From: an uncultured Alphaproteobacteria bacterium
GTDB taxonomy: Bacteria > Pseudomonadota > Alphaproteobacteria > RUG11792
Reading direction: 5' to 3'
Assembly: GCA_905236375.1 (NCBI GenBank)
Contig: CAJOOW010000141.1
Span: 1 to 7,612, forward strand
DNA: 7,612 nucleotides
Below are positions 1-6,009 of the stretch, piece after piece; positions within the stretch are counted from its first letter, which is position 1; each line of letters opens with the position of its first letter. A program made the translations under genes and the position numbers. The notes under the pieces are model-generated. The model saw only the letters and a program-made list of their open reading frames with translations. It was not told the DNA's origin and made no database searches.

Positions 1-222
1 ATTGATCTTGATCCAAAAATTGGTGTTGCAAGATCTTTTTCAAGAGAATCAAATAATGAGACAAGATTTGAAAAGATGGATATATCCTTTCATGAAAAAG
101 TGAGAGATGCTTTCTTAAGGTTGGCTGATCAAGATCAAGAGAGATTTTTGGTTATTGACGGCAACCTTTCGATTGAAGAGATTCACAACATAATAAAAAA
201 AGACATATCAAAATTTTTCTGA
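1..222 (+). CDS. tmk: thymidylate kinase, C-terminal part (5' end outside window)
   Basis: This open frame enters from the left edge and ends at TGA 220-222, giving the last 73 residues. Thymidylate kinase phosphorylates dTMP to dTDP with ATP in the cytoplasm, the committed step to dTTP. The fragment begins IDLDPKIGVARS, which matches the family's 'D-L-x-P-x-x-G-L-x-R' stretch just before the LID region. It continues with an FEK-MD-x-S-FHEKVRDAFL segment (family pattern 'E-x-x-x-x-x-FH-x-x-V-R-x-x-Y/F-L') and ends with the family's RFLVIDG strand and a final helix. The P-loop and DRY-type motif lie outside the window. No terminator is visible after it, so some transcription may continue into the next gene. 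Identification rests on this C-terminal pattern alone but is fairly specific. Confidence 0.88.
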   Translation: MDLDPKIGVARSFSRESNNETRFEKMDISFHEKVRDAFLRLADQDQERFLVIDGNLSIEEIHNIIKKDISKFF

Positions 223-242
223 TATTAACTAAATATTAACTA
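222..242. repeat. tandem 10-bp direct repeat (ATATTAACTA x2, 11-bp period)
   Basis: ATATTAACTA occurs perfectly at 222-231 and again at 233-242, separated by one A. The pair starts at the last base of the tmk stop codon and ends just upstream of the proposed -35 of the next gene. A period of about one helical turn puts both copies on the same DNA face, as expected for an UP-like element or a repressor/activator site. Chance AT-rich repetition is also possible. Confidence 0.4.
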
Positions 243-244
243 TT

Positions 245-272
245 TTGCGATACCATAGAGTCGAGAGATTAT
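245..272 (+). promoter_or_regulatory. possible sigma70-type promoter for the 295-786 gene
   Basis: TTGCGA (245-250) and GATTAT (267-272) are separated by 16 nt. Each matches four of six consensus bases. Transcription would begin near 279, followed by a Shine-Dalgarno-like AGGGAA at 283-288 and the ATG at 295. The match is weak and the call rests mainly on position. Confidence 0.33.
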
Positions 273-294
273 CATTGATTATAGGGAATTAATC

Positions 295-786
295 ATGACC
301 TTTAATAATTATAAATTTTTCTTAACACTTGTTCTTTCGATGTGCTTGCCTGCATTTGGGAATATGTTGCCAAAAGCCGTTCAAAATGGACCGATAGTCA
401 ATTCTGTTGGAACAAATCCTCAAATGAACGCGGTGAATCCCCAAACAGTTTCTGTCGATAAACATTTATTTGATGAAATTATGGCAAAATTTGCTGCATT
501 AAACATCAAGGTTGCAAATATGTCTGTTGAAGCAGTTCTAAAACATCTTGAAGGCATTAACGATGGATTGGCTGCTCAGTTTGGCCCTATATTAAACACG
601 CTTGTTTTGCTTGTTTCGCCAAATGGAGAAGGGGTTGTGTTGAAAAAGCAAAATCTTGAAAATGCCATTAGCTTTGATATTGAGAAATTTAAAGCAGACA
701 ATAAAAAAGCAATTGAAGAAATGGATAATCCATCACAACCGCAAATACAGCAAGAGACTGAGAAGGAATCCTCTTCAGCTGCTTAA
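295..786 (+). CDS. small secreted protein of unknown function
   Basis: This is a 163-residue protein that I do not recognise. The N-terminus looks like a Sec signal peptide: a short polar start with one Lys (residue 7), a hydrophobic core FFLTLVLSMCLP, and a plausible cleavage after AFG (residues 20-22). A cysteine lies in the core, but it is preceded by Met, so this is not a canonical lipobox. Residues about 24-55 are rich in Asn, Pro, Gln and Val and probably disordered. Residues 55-135 have a helical, mixed hydrophobic/charged pattern. The last 25 residues are a polar Glu/Gln/Ser tail ending SSSAA. There is no further membrane segment and no catalytic motif. The ATG at 295 is supported by AGGGAA seven bases upstream and by the signal peptide starting there. 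It stands alone between tmk and greA. It is likely lineage-specific and periplasmic or exported. Confidence 0.72.
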   Translation: MTFNNYKFFLTLVLSMCLPAFGNMLPKAVQNGPIVNSVGTNPQMNAVNPQTVSVDKHLFDEIMAKFAALNIKVANMSVEAVLKHLEGINDGLAAQFGPILNTLVLLVSPNGEGVVLKKQNLENAISFDIEKFKADNKKAIEEMDNPSQPQIQQETEKESSSAA

Positions 787-846
787 TTTTGAACAGAGAT
801 TTTGATAGGAGTCAGCAGAAATTTTGAAGTGATCATTATTTTTTTG

Positions 847-874
847 TTGACTCGTATCTATATCTTATGATAAA
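847..874 (+). promoter_or_regulatory. possible greA promoter
   Basis: TTGACT (847-852, five of six consensus -35 bases) is followed after 16 nt by GATAAA (869-874, a four-of-six -10). Transcription would start near 881, leaving a leader of about 34 nt before the ATG at 915. The -35 is good and the -10 is mediocre. Confidence 0.42.
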
Positions 875-914
875 CGTATTCGGTCACGTTAGTTTTTTGA
901 ACTGAAAATTTTTG

Positions 915-1388
915 ATGGATTCAATACCAATGACCCTGAGGGGCTTTAATAAATTACAAGATGAATTGAGATTTCTAAAAAACACTGAGCGTCCGCAGAT
1001 AGTTGAAGCCATTGCCGCAGCGCGAGCTCTCGGTGACTTATCGGAAAATGCTGAATATCATGCTGCCAAAGATCGTCAAGGAATGGTAGAAAGTCGTATT
1101 TCCGATCTAGAAGATAAATTGAGTAAAGCAACAGTAATAGATGTTTCAAAAATTGATTCAGATACAGTTAAATTCGGAGCTACAGTTGAAATTGTTGATG
1201 ATGACAGTAATGTTACTTCTAAGTTTCAAATTGTTGGAAGCGATGAGGCAGATGTTAAAGAAGGCCTTCTTCCAATCACATCTCCTATTGCCAAAAACCT
1301 TATTGGTAAAAACAAAGGAGATTCTGTCGAAGTTACAACTCCAGGTGGTACAAAAAATTACACTATTCTCAATATAAGTTACTTATGA
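915..1388 (+). CDS. greA: transcription elongation factor GreA
   Basis: GreA binds in the secondary channel of RNA polymerase and stimulates cleavage of the backtracked transcript, freeing stalled complexes. The 157-residue protein has the family's usual length and both domains. Residues 1-75 form the coiled-coil, starting with the near-invariant IPMTLRG, with the tip motif G-DLSENAEYHAA (residues 40-51) carrying the acidic pair D41/E44 that positions the catalytic metal. Residues about 80-157 form the globular domain, with the I-V-G-x-DEAD block (107-113), SPIAKNLIGK (123-132) and PGG (143-145). I chose the ATG at 915 over the in-frame TTG at 912 because it gives the standard M-x-x-IPMT start. 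No good Shine-Dalgarno precedes it (AT-rich leader). The gene is monocistronic as seen and converges on the phosphatase gene with 47 nt between stop codons. Confidence 0.97.
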   Translation: MDSIPMTLRGFNKLQDELRFLKNTERPQIVEAIAAARALGDLSENAEYHAAKDRQGMVESRISDLEDKLSKATVIDVSKIDSDTVKFGATVEIVDDDSNVTSKFQIVGSDEADVKEGLLPITSPIAKNLIGKNKGDSVEVTTPGGTKNYTILNISYL

Positions 1389-1435
1389 TCAAATGGGGAC
1401 GCTATAAGGGCTTTCCAGAGATCTAGAGCGAATTG

Positions 1436-2185
1436 CTAAAAGTTTATAAATCGAAGACTACTGAGCAATTTGCTTGTTGCGCCAGCCTTGATATCGTAAG
1501 AGCCATCAGAATTCCTTTTATATTCAACGAACCCACCAGCTTCTTGAATTAATGCGATACCGGCAGCGATATCCCATAAACTCGCATTTTGAGCCAACAC
1601 AACATCATATTTCCCAGCCGCCAAATATGCGAGGTCCAAAGCTAAAGATCCAGTCCTCCTCAAAAAAGCTCCATTTTCTCTTATAAGTTTATCAAATTCA
1701 GGCTCAATTCTTGTTGCGACGACAGCTTCTTGTATTGCTTCACGGCCGGAGACTCTAATCCTATTTCTGTTGCCACAAAATGCACCATTACCAGTTTCTG
1801 CTTTGAAACAATCGCCTCGAATTGGATCCAGAGTTAATCCGGCTTTGAATTCTTCGTTTTCCATTAAAGCAATATTTATTGCGAAATATGGAATTCCGCG
1901 CATAAAGTTACTTGTTCCATCTATTGGATCCACTATCCAAATTGAGTCTTCAATTTCTTTCTTGGTAAATCCAGATTCTTCGCATATAAACGAAAATTCA
2001 GGACGTGCCTTTTCAAGTTCATTAAAAATTCGTTCTTCGGATTTTCGATCAGCGGAAGTTACAAAGTTTTTAAATCCTTTTCTCGATACTTGTAACCTTT
2101 CAAGCTCTCCAAAATCTCTTACAAGCAAAAAAGCAGCCTTTTCAGCCGCTTTTTCCATGATATGCAAAATCGCCGAATTACTCAT
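1436..2185 (-). CDS. suhB: inositol monophosphatase family protein (SuhB-like)
   Basis: This is a 249-residue, Mg2+-dependent, Li+-sensitive-type phosphatase fold acting on sugar/inositol phosphates. SuhB homologues also assist rRNA antitermination, but that role cannot be read from sequence. The motif order is complete: the metal-binding Glu in ICEES (E69/E70), motif 1 WIVDPIDGTSNF (residues 83-94, with D86, D89 and T91), and motif 2 LWDIAAG...EAGG (203-218, with D205). The length is typical. The start ATG at 2185 lies 6 nt after the efp stop, with AAGG very close to it, so translation is probably coupled to efp; the N-terminal helix 'A-x-x-A-A-E-K-A-A' fits the family. It is the last gene of the tRNA-efp-phosphatase cluster and converges on greA. 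It ends with TAG. The family is certain; the exact substrate and the suhB symbol are inferred. Confidence 0.93.
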   Translation of the reverse strand: MSNSAILHIMEKAAEKAAFLLVRDFGELERLQVSRKGFKNFVTSADRKSEERIFNELEKARPEFSFICEESGFTKKEIEDSIWIVDPIDGTSNFMRGIPYFAINIALMENEEFKAGLTLDPIRGDCFKAETGNGAFCGNRNRIRVSGREAIQEAVVATRIEPEFDKLIRENGAFLRRTGSLALDLAYLAAGKYDVVLAQNASLWDIAAGIALIQEAGGFVEYKRNSDGSYDIKAGATSKLLSSLRFINF

Positions 2186-2191
2186 ACCTTG

Positions 2192-2755
2192 TTATTTTGC
2201 TTTTTCAACATAAGATGCGTTTGATGTGTCAACAACGACCATTGTTCCAGCTTCAATATGCTGTGGAACCATGATCTTAACACCATTAGATAAAACCGCA
2301 GGCTTATATGAAGATGCGGCAGTTTGTCCTTTAACAACAGGCTCTGAATCAACAATTTCAAGAACAACAGTCTGAGGAAGTTCAACACTAATCGGTTCAT
2401 TTTCGTAGAGGCAAATCGTCGCAATCATTCCATCTGCTAAAAATGCAACCGAATCTCCAACTAAATCAGCAGGCAATTGAATTTGATCATAAGTTGATTG
2501 ATCCATAAAGTGCAAATAATCACCATCTCGATAGAGAAACTGAAAAGGCCTCTCTTCTAGAAAAACCTTTTCAACAACATCAGCTGATCTGAATCTTTCA
2601 TTTAGCTTTTGTCCGCCTTTCAGCTCTTTCATTTCAGTTTGCATAAAAGCTCCACCTTTTCCAGGCTGTACATGCTGAGTTTTCGTGACTATCCATAACT
2701 TCGAGTTATATTCTAAGACATTTCCAACTCTGATTTCATTAGCGCTAATTTTCAT
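2192..2755 (-). CDS. efp: elongation factor P
   Basis: EF-P binds between the ribosomal P and E sites and relieves stalling at consecutive prolines. The 187-residue length is normal for the three-domain bacterial factor. Domain I (residues about 1-65) carries the tip loop QPGKGGAF (30-37), with K33 at the position of the lysine that is beta-lysylated in E. coli. Domain II includes the [11 protein letters not shown] segment (75-85). Domain III holds the P-I-S-V-x-L-P block, GQTA, the S-N-G-x-x-I-x-V-P stretch and the typical ending V-V-V-D-T...Y-V-x-K-A-K. An AGGA eight bases before the ATG supports the start at 2755. It lies 25 nt downstream of tRNA-Met on the same strand and 6 nt upstream of the phosphatase gene, so the three may form one transcript. 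No modification enzyme gene (epmA/epmB) is in the window. Confidence 0.98.
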   Translation of the reverse strand: MKISANEIRVGNVLEYNSKLWIVTKTQHVQPGKGGAFMQTEMKELKGGQKLNERFRSADVVEKVFLEERPFQFLYRDGDYLHFMDQSTYDQIQLPADLVGDSVAFLADGMIATICLYENEPISVELPQTVVLEIVDSEPVVKGQTAASSYKPAVLSNGVKIMVPQHIEAGTMVVVDTSNASYVEKAK

Positions 2756-2780
2756 TTAAAAAATCCTAAAACATATCATT

Positions 2781-2857
2781 TGGTAGCGGAGGAGGGACTC
2801 GAACCCCCGACACGCGGATTATGATTCCGCTGCTCTAACCAACTGAGCTACTCCGCC
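2781..2857 (-). tRNA. tRNA-Met, anticodon CAT (elongator type)
   Basis: Read on the minus strand, the 77-nt sequence folds into a full cloverleaf with encoded CCA. It has acceptor GGCGGAG/CTCCGCT (closing with a G-U pair at 1-72), D-stem GCTC/GAGC, anticodon stem GCGGA/TCCGC around the loop ATCATAA, a 5-nt variable loop GTGTC, and a T-arm with TTCGAGT. The anticodon is CAT. Initiator identity is unlikely: the anticodon stem lacks three consecutive G-C pairs next to the loop and there is no C1-A72 mismatch. A CAT tRNA could also be a lysidine-modified tRNA-Ile2, but overall it resembles alphaproteobacterial elongator tRNA-Met. It is probably processed from a transcript that continues into efp. 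Confidence 0.95.
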
Positions 2858-2872
2858 AGATTCGACTCATCT

Positions 2873-2901
2873 ATGATGCTATAAATACTCGATATTTTCA
2901 A
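2873..2901 (-). promoter_or_regulatory. possible promoter for tRNA-Met/efp
   Basis: On the minus strand TTGAAA (2901-2896) is followed after 17 nt by CATCAT (2878-2873). These match about four or five, and four, of six consensus bases. Initiation near 2866 would leave a short leader before the tRNA 5' end at 2857. The spacing and position are good but the -10 is weak. Confidence 0.35.
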
Positions 2902-2992
2902 GAGATTTTTTGTTGAAGGCTGAGCCCAATGAGGTTTGGCTGTGATTAAGTTATAAAGCTTGTGAATTTGTGTTTCAAAGATATCTAGCGAT

Positions 2993-3751
2993 TTACTTTT
3001 CAGTAAATGGGCCTTTGGCATTTCCATTAATAAACTGAACGACGTATGGATTATCGGTTGACATCAATTCTTTATTCGTTCCTTCCCAGATAAAACTGCC
3101 ATTAAAAAGCAAACCAACTCTATCGCTAATGTGTTTCAAGCTATTGATGTCATGAGTTATTGAAACCGCTGAAATTCCCATTTCTTTTGTGCATCTAACA
3201 ATAAGATCATTAATAGTTCCGCTTGTTATCGGATCAAGGCCGGTTGTTGGTTCATCAAAGAATATAATCGAAGGATCTGTCGCAATTGCTCTTGCCAAAG
3301 CAACTCTTTTGCTCATTCCTCCAGAAAGTTCGGCTGGATAAATCTTAGCGACAGATTCATCAAGATCAACAGATTCGAGCTTTTCGATCGCTATTTTATA
3401 GGCTTCTTTTTGAGACATTCCATATCCATAAATAAGCCCAAATGAGACGTTATCAATGACATTTAAGCTGTCAAATAAAGCCCCTCCTTGATAGAGAACT
3501 CCGCATTTTAGCCTTGCTTTAAATAGCTCTTTCTGAGACATTTTTGAAGTATCTTTTCCGTTTATTTTTATGATTCCACCATCCGGTTCAATGAGACCCA
3601 AAATGCATTTTATTAAAACGGATTTTCCTGATCCAGAACCTCCGATAACAACATAAGATTCTCCTGCTTTAATTTTAAGAGAGATTCCTCGCAAAACTTC
3701 TTTATTTCCGAAGGATTTTTTTAAATTTTCAACTTCAATAACGTATTCCAC
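2993..3751 (-). CDS. mlaF: ABC transporter ATP-binding protein, MlaF family
   Basis: This is the cytoplasmic ATPase of the Mla phospholipid transporter, pairing with the MlaE permease to move lipids between inner and outer membranes. All ABC motifs are present in order in 252 residues: Walker A GGSGSGKS (37-44), Q-loop at Q88 in LYQGGALFDSL, signature LSGGMSKR (142-149), Walker B IIFFDEPTTGLDP (162-174, with D166/E167) and the switch histidine H200 in SITHD. The 'Q-G-G-A-L-F-D-S-L' and 'SGGM-x-K-R' wording is typical of MlaF/Ttg2A rather than other ABC families. The start is GTG at 3751, backed by a strong Shine-Dalgarno. It lies 14 nt after the mlaE stop. No mlaD, mlaC or mlaB follows: the next gene downstream on this strand is tRNA-Met. 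Confidence 0.95.
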   Translation of the reverse strand: MEYVIEVENLKKSFGNKEVLRGISLKIKAGESYVVIGGSGSGKSVLIKCILGLIEPDGGIIKINGKDTSKMSQKELFKARLKCGVLYQGGALFDSLNVIDNVSFGLIYGYGMSQKEAYKIAIEKLESVDLDESVAKIYPAELSGGMSKRVALARAIATDPSIIFFDEPTTGLDPITSGTINDLIVRCTKEMGISAVSITHDINSLKHISDRVGLLFNGSFIWEGTNKELMSTDNPYVVQFINGNAKGPFTEK

Positions 3752-3756
3752 AAAGG

Positions 3757-3763
3757 CCTCCTT
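3757..3763 (-). promoter_or_regulatory. strong ribosome binding site for mlaF (GTG start)
   Basis: AAGGAGG on the minus strand ends 5 nt before GTG (3751-3749). It is the clearest Shine-Dalgarno in the window. It fixes the non-ATG start of mlaF and sits inside the 14-nt mlaE-mlaF gap. Confidence 0.85.
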
Positions 3764-3765
3764 TT

Positions 3766-4530
3766 TTAAAACAGAACGAAGGTTAAAATGCCATCGAGAA
3801 GAAGGATCATTATTGACGAAGCAACAACCGAGTTTGTCGTCGCTCTGCCAACTCCTTCAGCTCCTCCTTTTGAAGAATAGCCTTGATAACATCCCATAAG
3901 GCAAATGACAAATCCAAAAACAGCTCCTTTAATCAATCCGGAAACAATATCCCAAGTTGCCATTGATTCAAATGTGTTTCTGATATAATTGGCAGCATTA
4001 AAATTAAGATAATAAACTCCAACAAGATATCCTCCGAGAATTCCAATTACATCGTCGATAAAAACAAGGAAAGGCAAAAGCAGAGTTCCCGTTAAGATTC
4101 TTGGGAAAACGAGATATTTATAAGAATTAACTGAAAGAGTCGTCAAAGCATCAATTTGCTCTGTAACTTTCATTGTTCCTATTTCTGCAGTCATCGAAGC
4201 GCCAAGTCTTCCGGCAACCATTAATGCCGCCAAAACTGGCCCAAGTTCTCTTGTCATTGCAATCATTACAACAGAAGGGATTGCGTTTTCAGCAGTAAAT
4301 TCAGAAAAACCGGCGTAGCATTGCAAAGTCATAGCCATTCCAGTAAATAATGCAGTCATTCCGACAACTGGCAACGAGAAATATCCAATTTGAACGGCTT
4401 GTCCTAAAATTTGTTTCCAATAGTATGGTGGCATAAATCCAGCGGCGAGCGATTTTATTGAAAATAGAGTCAAATTTCCAATTGATGCCAGGAATGAGAT
4501 GAATAATCTTCCTATTCTGTCTAAAATCAT
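3766..4530 (-). CDS. mlaE: lipid transport permease, MlaE family
   Basis: This is the inner-membrane permease of the Mla-type lipid transporter. The 254-residue length fits the family. An amphipathic N-terminal segment (about 1-30) precedes hydrophobic spans near 48-70, 86-106, 140-172, 196-216 and 236-254. The diagnostic block MTRELGPVLAALMVAGRLG (92-110) runs on into ASMTAEIGTMKVTEQIDAL (111-129), the cytoplasmic coupling region that contacts the ATPase. The C-terminal GVGRATTNSVV (226-236) is also characteristic. It is the first gene of the mlaE-mlaF pair. Only a poor Shine-Dalgarno (GAAG) precedes the ATG at 4530. The substrate-binding MCE subunit (MlaD) is not adjacent and must be encoded elsewhere if the complex is functional. 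Confidence 0.95.
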   Translation of the reverse strand: MILDRIGRLFISFLASIGNLTLFSIKSLAAGFMPPYYWKQILGQAVQIGYFSLPVVGMTALFTGMAMTLQCYAGFSEFTAENAIPSVVMIAMTRELGPVLAALMVAGRLGASMTAEIGTMKVTEQIDALTTLSVNSYKYLVFPRILTGTLLLPFLVFIDDVIGILGGYLVGVYYLNFNAANYIRNTFESMATWDIVSGLIKGAVFGFVICLMGCYQGYSSKGGAEGVGRATTNSVVASSIMILLLDGILTFVLF

Positions 4531-4561
4531 TTGAACTTCAAAAACAGCCTCTCACATTAAT

Positions 4562-4567
4562 ATTCTA
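4562..4567 (-). promoter_or_regulatory. possible -10 element for mlaEF
   Basis: Read on the minus strand this is TAGAAT, five of six bases of the consensus -10, 31 nt upstream of the mlaE ATG. No convincing -35 lies at the right distance (TTATTT is the best at 17 nt). This is tentative. Confidence 0.3.
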
Positions 4568-4597
4568 CATCAACTTTGAATTAGAAATAAATTGAAT

Positions 4598-4615
4598 TAA
4601 TCTGCTCTCAGATTA
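4598..4615. repeat. perfect 7-bp inverted repeat in the divergent control region
   Basis: TAATCTG (4598-4604), a CTCT spacer, and CAGATTA (4609-4615) form a perfect dyad. It lies between the divergent mlaE and 417-residue gene starts, upstream of the candidate -10 on either side. It could be an operator for a dimeric regulator or a short hairpin. No U-tract follows on either strand, so it is not an intrinsic terminator. Confidence 0.5.
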
Positions 4616-4663
4616 TCAGATCAAATAATTTTGCGATTTTAGGAAGCTTTAAATATGTTTATA

Positions 4664-4690
4664 TTGATTTGACTTTTTTTTTGCTATAAT
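4664..4690 (+). promoter_or_regulatory. extended -10 promoter for the 4730-5983 gene
   Basis: TATAAT (4685-4690) matches the -10 consensus exactly and is preceded by TGC, giving an extended -10. The nearest -35-like element is TTGATT (4664-4669) at a short 15-nt spacing. TTGACT (4669-4674) is closer to consensus but only 10 nt away, and the spacer contains a run of nine Ts (4674-4682). Extended -10 promoters tolerate poor -35 elements. Initiation would be near 4697. Confidence 0.65.
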
Positions 4691-4702
4691 TAAAATAGGA
4701 CG

Positions 4703-4729
4703 GTTATTTATAATAACAAAAAAAAAAAA
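4703..4729 (+). promoter_or_regulatory. 5' leader hairpin plus 12-A tract abutting the ATG
   Basis: GTTATT (4703-4708) and AATAAC (4712-4717) pair perfectly around a TAT loop. An uninterrupted run of 12 A (4718-4729) then leads straight into the ATG at 4730. There is no Shine-Dalgarno at normal spacing; the only AGGA is at 4697-4700, about 30 nt upstream. An unstructured A-rich leader can recruit ribosomes through protein S1, and the tract is prone to polymerase slippage that would change leader length but not reading frame. Confidence 0.5.
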
Positions 4730-5983
4730 ATGTTATCTGGTAAATATAAAGTATTTGCAATTATTACGTTTGTAATGTTGTTATTTGGAAATGCAGCTAG
4801 AGCTGCTTCTAAAGGTGAGGTATTATCCGCGGATGAACTTATTGAGCTCGCTATTGAAAAAAGCTGGGAATCAACTAATAATCAGCTTGATTATATAGAT
4901 GAAAATCGCCCAAAAACTTCTTCAGTTCCTGACACATCTTGGAGAAACAATGACAAATTCAGAGAGACTATTTATGAAACAATCCCTCAACTGTTGAAAG
5001 ATTGTTGGCTTAGCAGAGGATTGTTTGCAAAAACATCAGGAGAAGAGAATGACATTATTGATTGTGGAGTTAATTTTGAAGACGAAGCAGCAGTGCGTAG
5101 ACTAACTCCAGCCAACTGGAACTACATACTTTTTGTGAATTGTTTAAAGTTTATTGGAAGAGAAGACTCGGTTAAGGGAGTAGTTGACGAAAAAAATGTA
5201 TTATTGGGCTACGAATTAAAAATGAGTACAAAAAAAGTAAACTGGTTGATATCTATTTTCCCAGACTTTTTTGAACAACGACGCAATGTGATATGCTGTC
5301 AAGATCTAATTAGAATTGTAGGCTTGGTGTTGAAAGAAACTTTGAACGGCCGATATAACGAAGAAATTGAGGCCGCGATAATGGATATAGAAAAATACGT
5401 GGATCAACTAAATATGGATAGATTAATCGTTAACATTGGCGAACCACGTGAACCTGAAACCATCGGAAGGAACATATTTTCGCTTCCAAATATAAAAATA
5501 AGAAGTGATTTACGTAAAGGTTCTTATAGAAAAAAGCAAAATGCGGACATAGAAATTTTGTCGGTTAAAAAAGTTGACAACGAATTGAAAATGGAAACTA
5601 CTAAAACAAAAATTGCAGCATCAACATTGTTAAAAATGTATACAGACGATCGACGTTTTTGCTTTGGACAGCCATCGTCTATTTATGAGTCGAGTTATAC
5701 GAGTTATATAGGATCCGATTTTAAATTTATTATAAACAGTATAACTGAACTGTTAAAAAAGTTTAAAAAGATTAATCTATGGCACAAACAATATAATAGT
5801 AATGTCGTTCTAAAACATTTGCTTCTCCTGAATTTTAATGTTCATTCAGATTTAATTTGCCTGTTTTCTACTCTTATAAACAGTGTTGTAATATATGATG
5901 AAGACAGCTTTTATCAATTTAGGGTTGATAGGGAAAGTGGCGATCCTGTATTTTTATATAAGGAAATATCTATTGGATGTTAG
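4730..5983 (+). CDS. secreted protein of unknown function, 417 residues
   Basis: I do not recognise this protein. The N-terminus is a classic Sec signal peptide: K5 and K7, the hydrophobic core VFAIITFVMLLFG (8-20), and an A-R-A cleavage site with the cut after A25. The mature part is about 392 residues, mixed alpha/charged, with no further clear membrane span. Eight cysteines (92, 112, 138, 189, 190, 311, 377 and the very last residue 417) could form disulphides after export. Residues 255-295 are Lys-rich (several KK pairs). The C-terminal third has helical Leu-rich stretches (336-349, 360-369). No enzyme motif or internal repeat was found. It has its own promoter, is divergent from mlaEF and converges on murJ with 26 nt between stops. 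The ORF is AT-rich and ends with TAG. A lineage-specific exported or effector-like role is conceivable, but nothing in the sequence proves it. Confidence 0.78.
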   Translation: MLSGKYKVFAIITFVMLLFGNAARAASKGEVLSADELIELAIEKSWESTNNQLDYIDENRPKTSSVPDTSWRNNDKFRETIYETIPQLLKDCWLSRGLFAKTSGEENDIIDCGVNFEDEAAVRRLTPANWNYILFVNCLKFIGREDSVKGVVDEKNVLLGYELKMSTKKVNWLISIFPDFFEQRRNVICCQDLIRIVGLVLKETLNGRYNEEIEAAIMDIEKYVDQLNMDRLIVNIGEPREPETIGRNIFSLPNIKIRSDLRKGSYRKKQNADIEILSVKKVDNELKMETTKTKIAASTLLKMYTDDRRFCFGQPSSIYESSYTSYIGSDFKFIINSITELLKKFKKINLWHKQYNSNVVLKHLLLLNFNVHSDLICLFSTLINSVVIYDEDSFYQFRVDRESGDPVFLYKEISIGC

Positions 5984-6009
5984 AAAAAAGGCATGAGCTG
6001 CATAGTTTT

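Noticed and set aside
331..345. Lipoprotein lipobox around the signal-peptide cysteine (LSMC) of the 163-residue protein
   Set aside because: The residue before Cys is Met rather than Gly/Ala/Ser, and the hydrophobic core continues past it to an AFG cleavage site.
912..914. TTG start one codon upstream of the greA ATG
   Set aside because: The ATG at 915 gives the family-standard M-x-x-IPMT start; the TTG adds only an extra Met with no supporting RBS.
1389..1435. Terminator between greA and the phosphatase gene
   Set aside because: AGATCT is only a 6-bp restriction-type palindrome; no stem-loop with a U-tract is present on either strand.
1770..2213. 147-residue plus-strand ORF
   Set aside because: It lies antisense to the phosphatase gene, whose motifs are all intact. 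It has no RBS and a composition typical of a shadow frame.
2182..2424. 80-residue Leu-rich minus-strand ORF
   Set aside because: It is an out-of-frame overlap with the 3' half of efp and has no independent support.
2923..2941. Imperfect hairpin AGCCCAA/TTGGCT downstream of mlaF as a terminator
   Set aside because: It has a bulge and no U-tract follows on the minus strand, so it does not qualify as an intrinsic terminator.
5984..6009. Bidirectional terminator between the 417-residue gene and murJ
   Set aside because: There are A/T runs on both sides (AAAAAA and GTTTTC), but the only stem is 3 bp (GCA/TGC), too weak to call.
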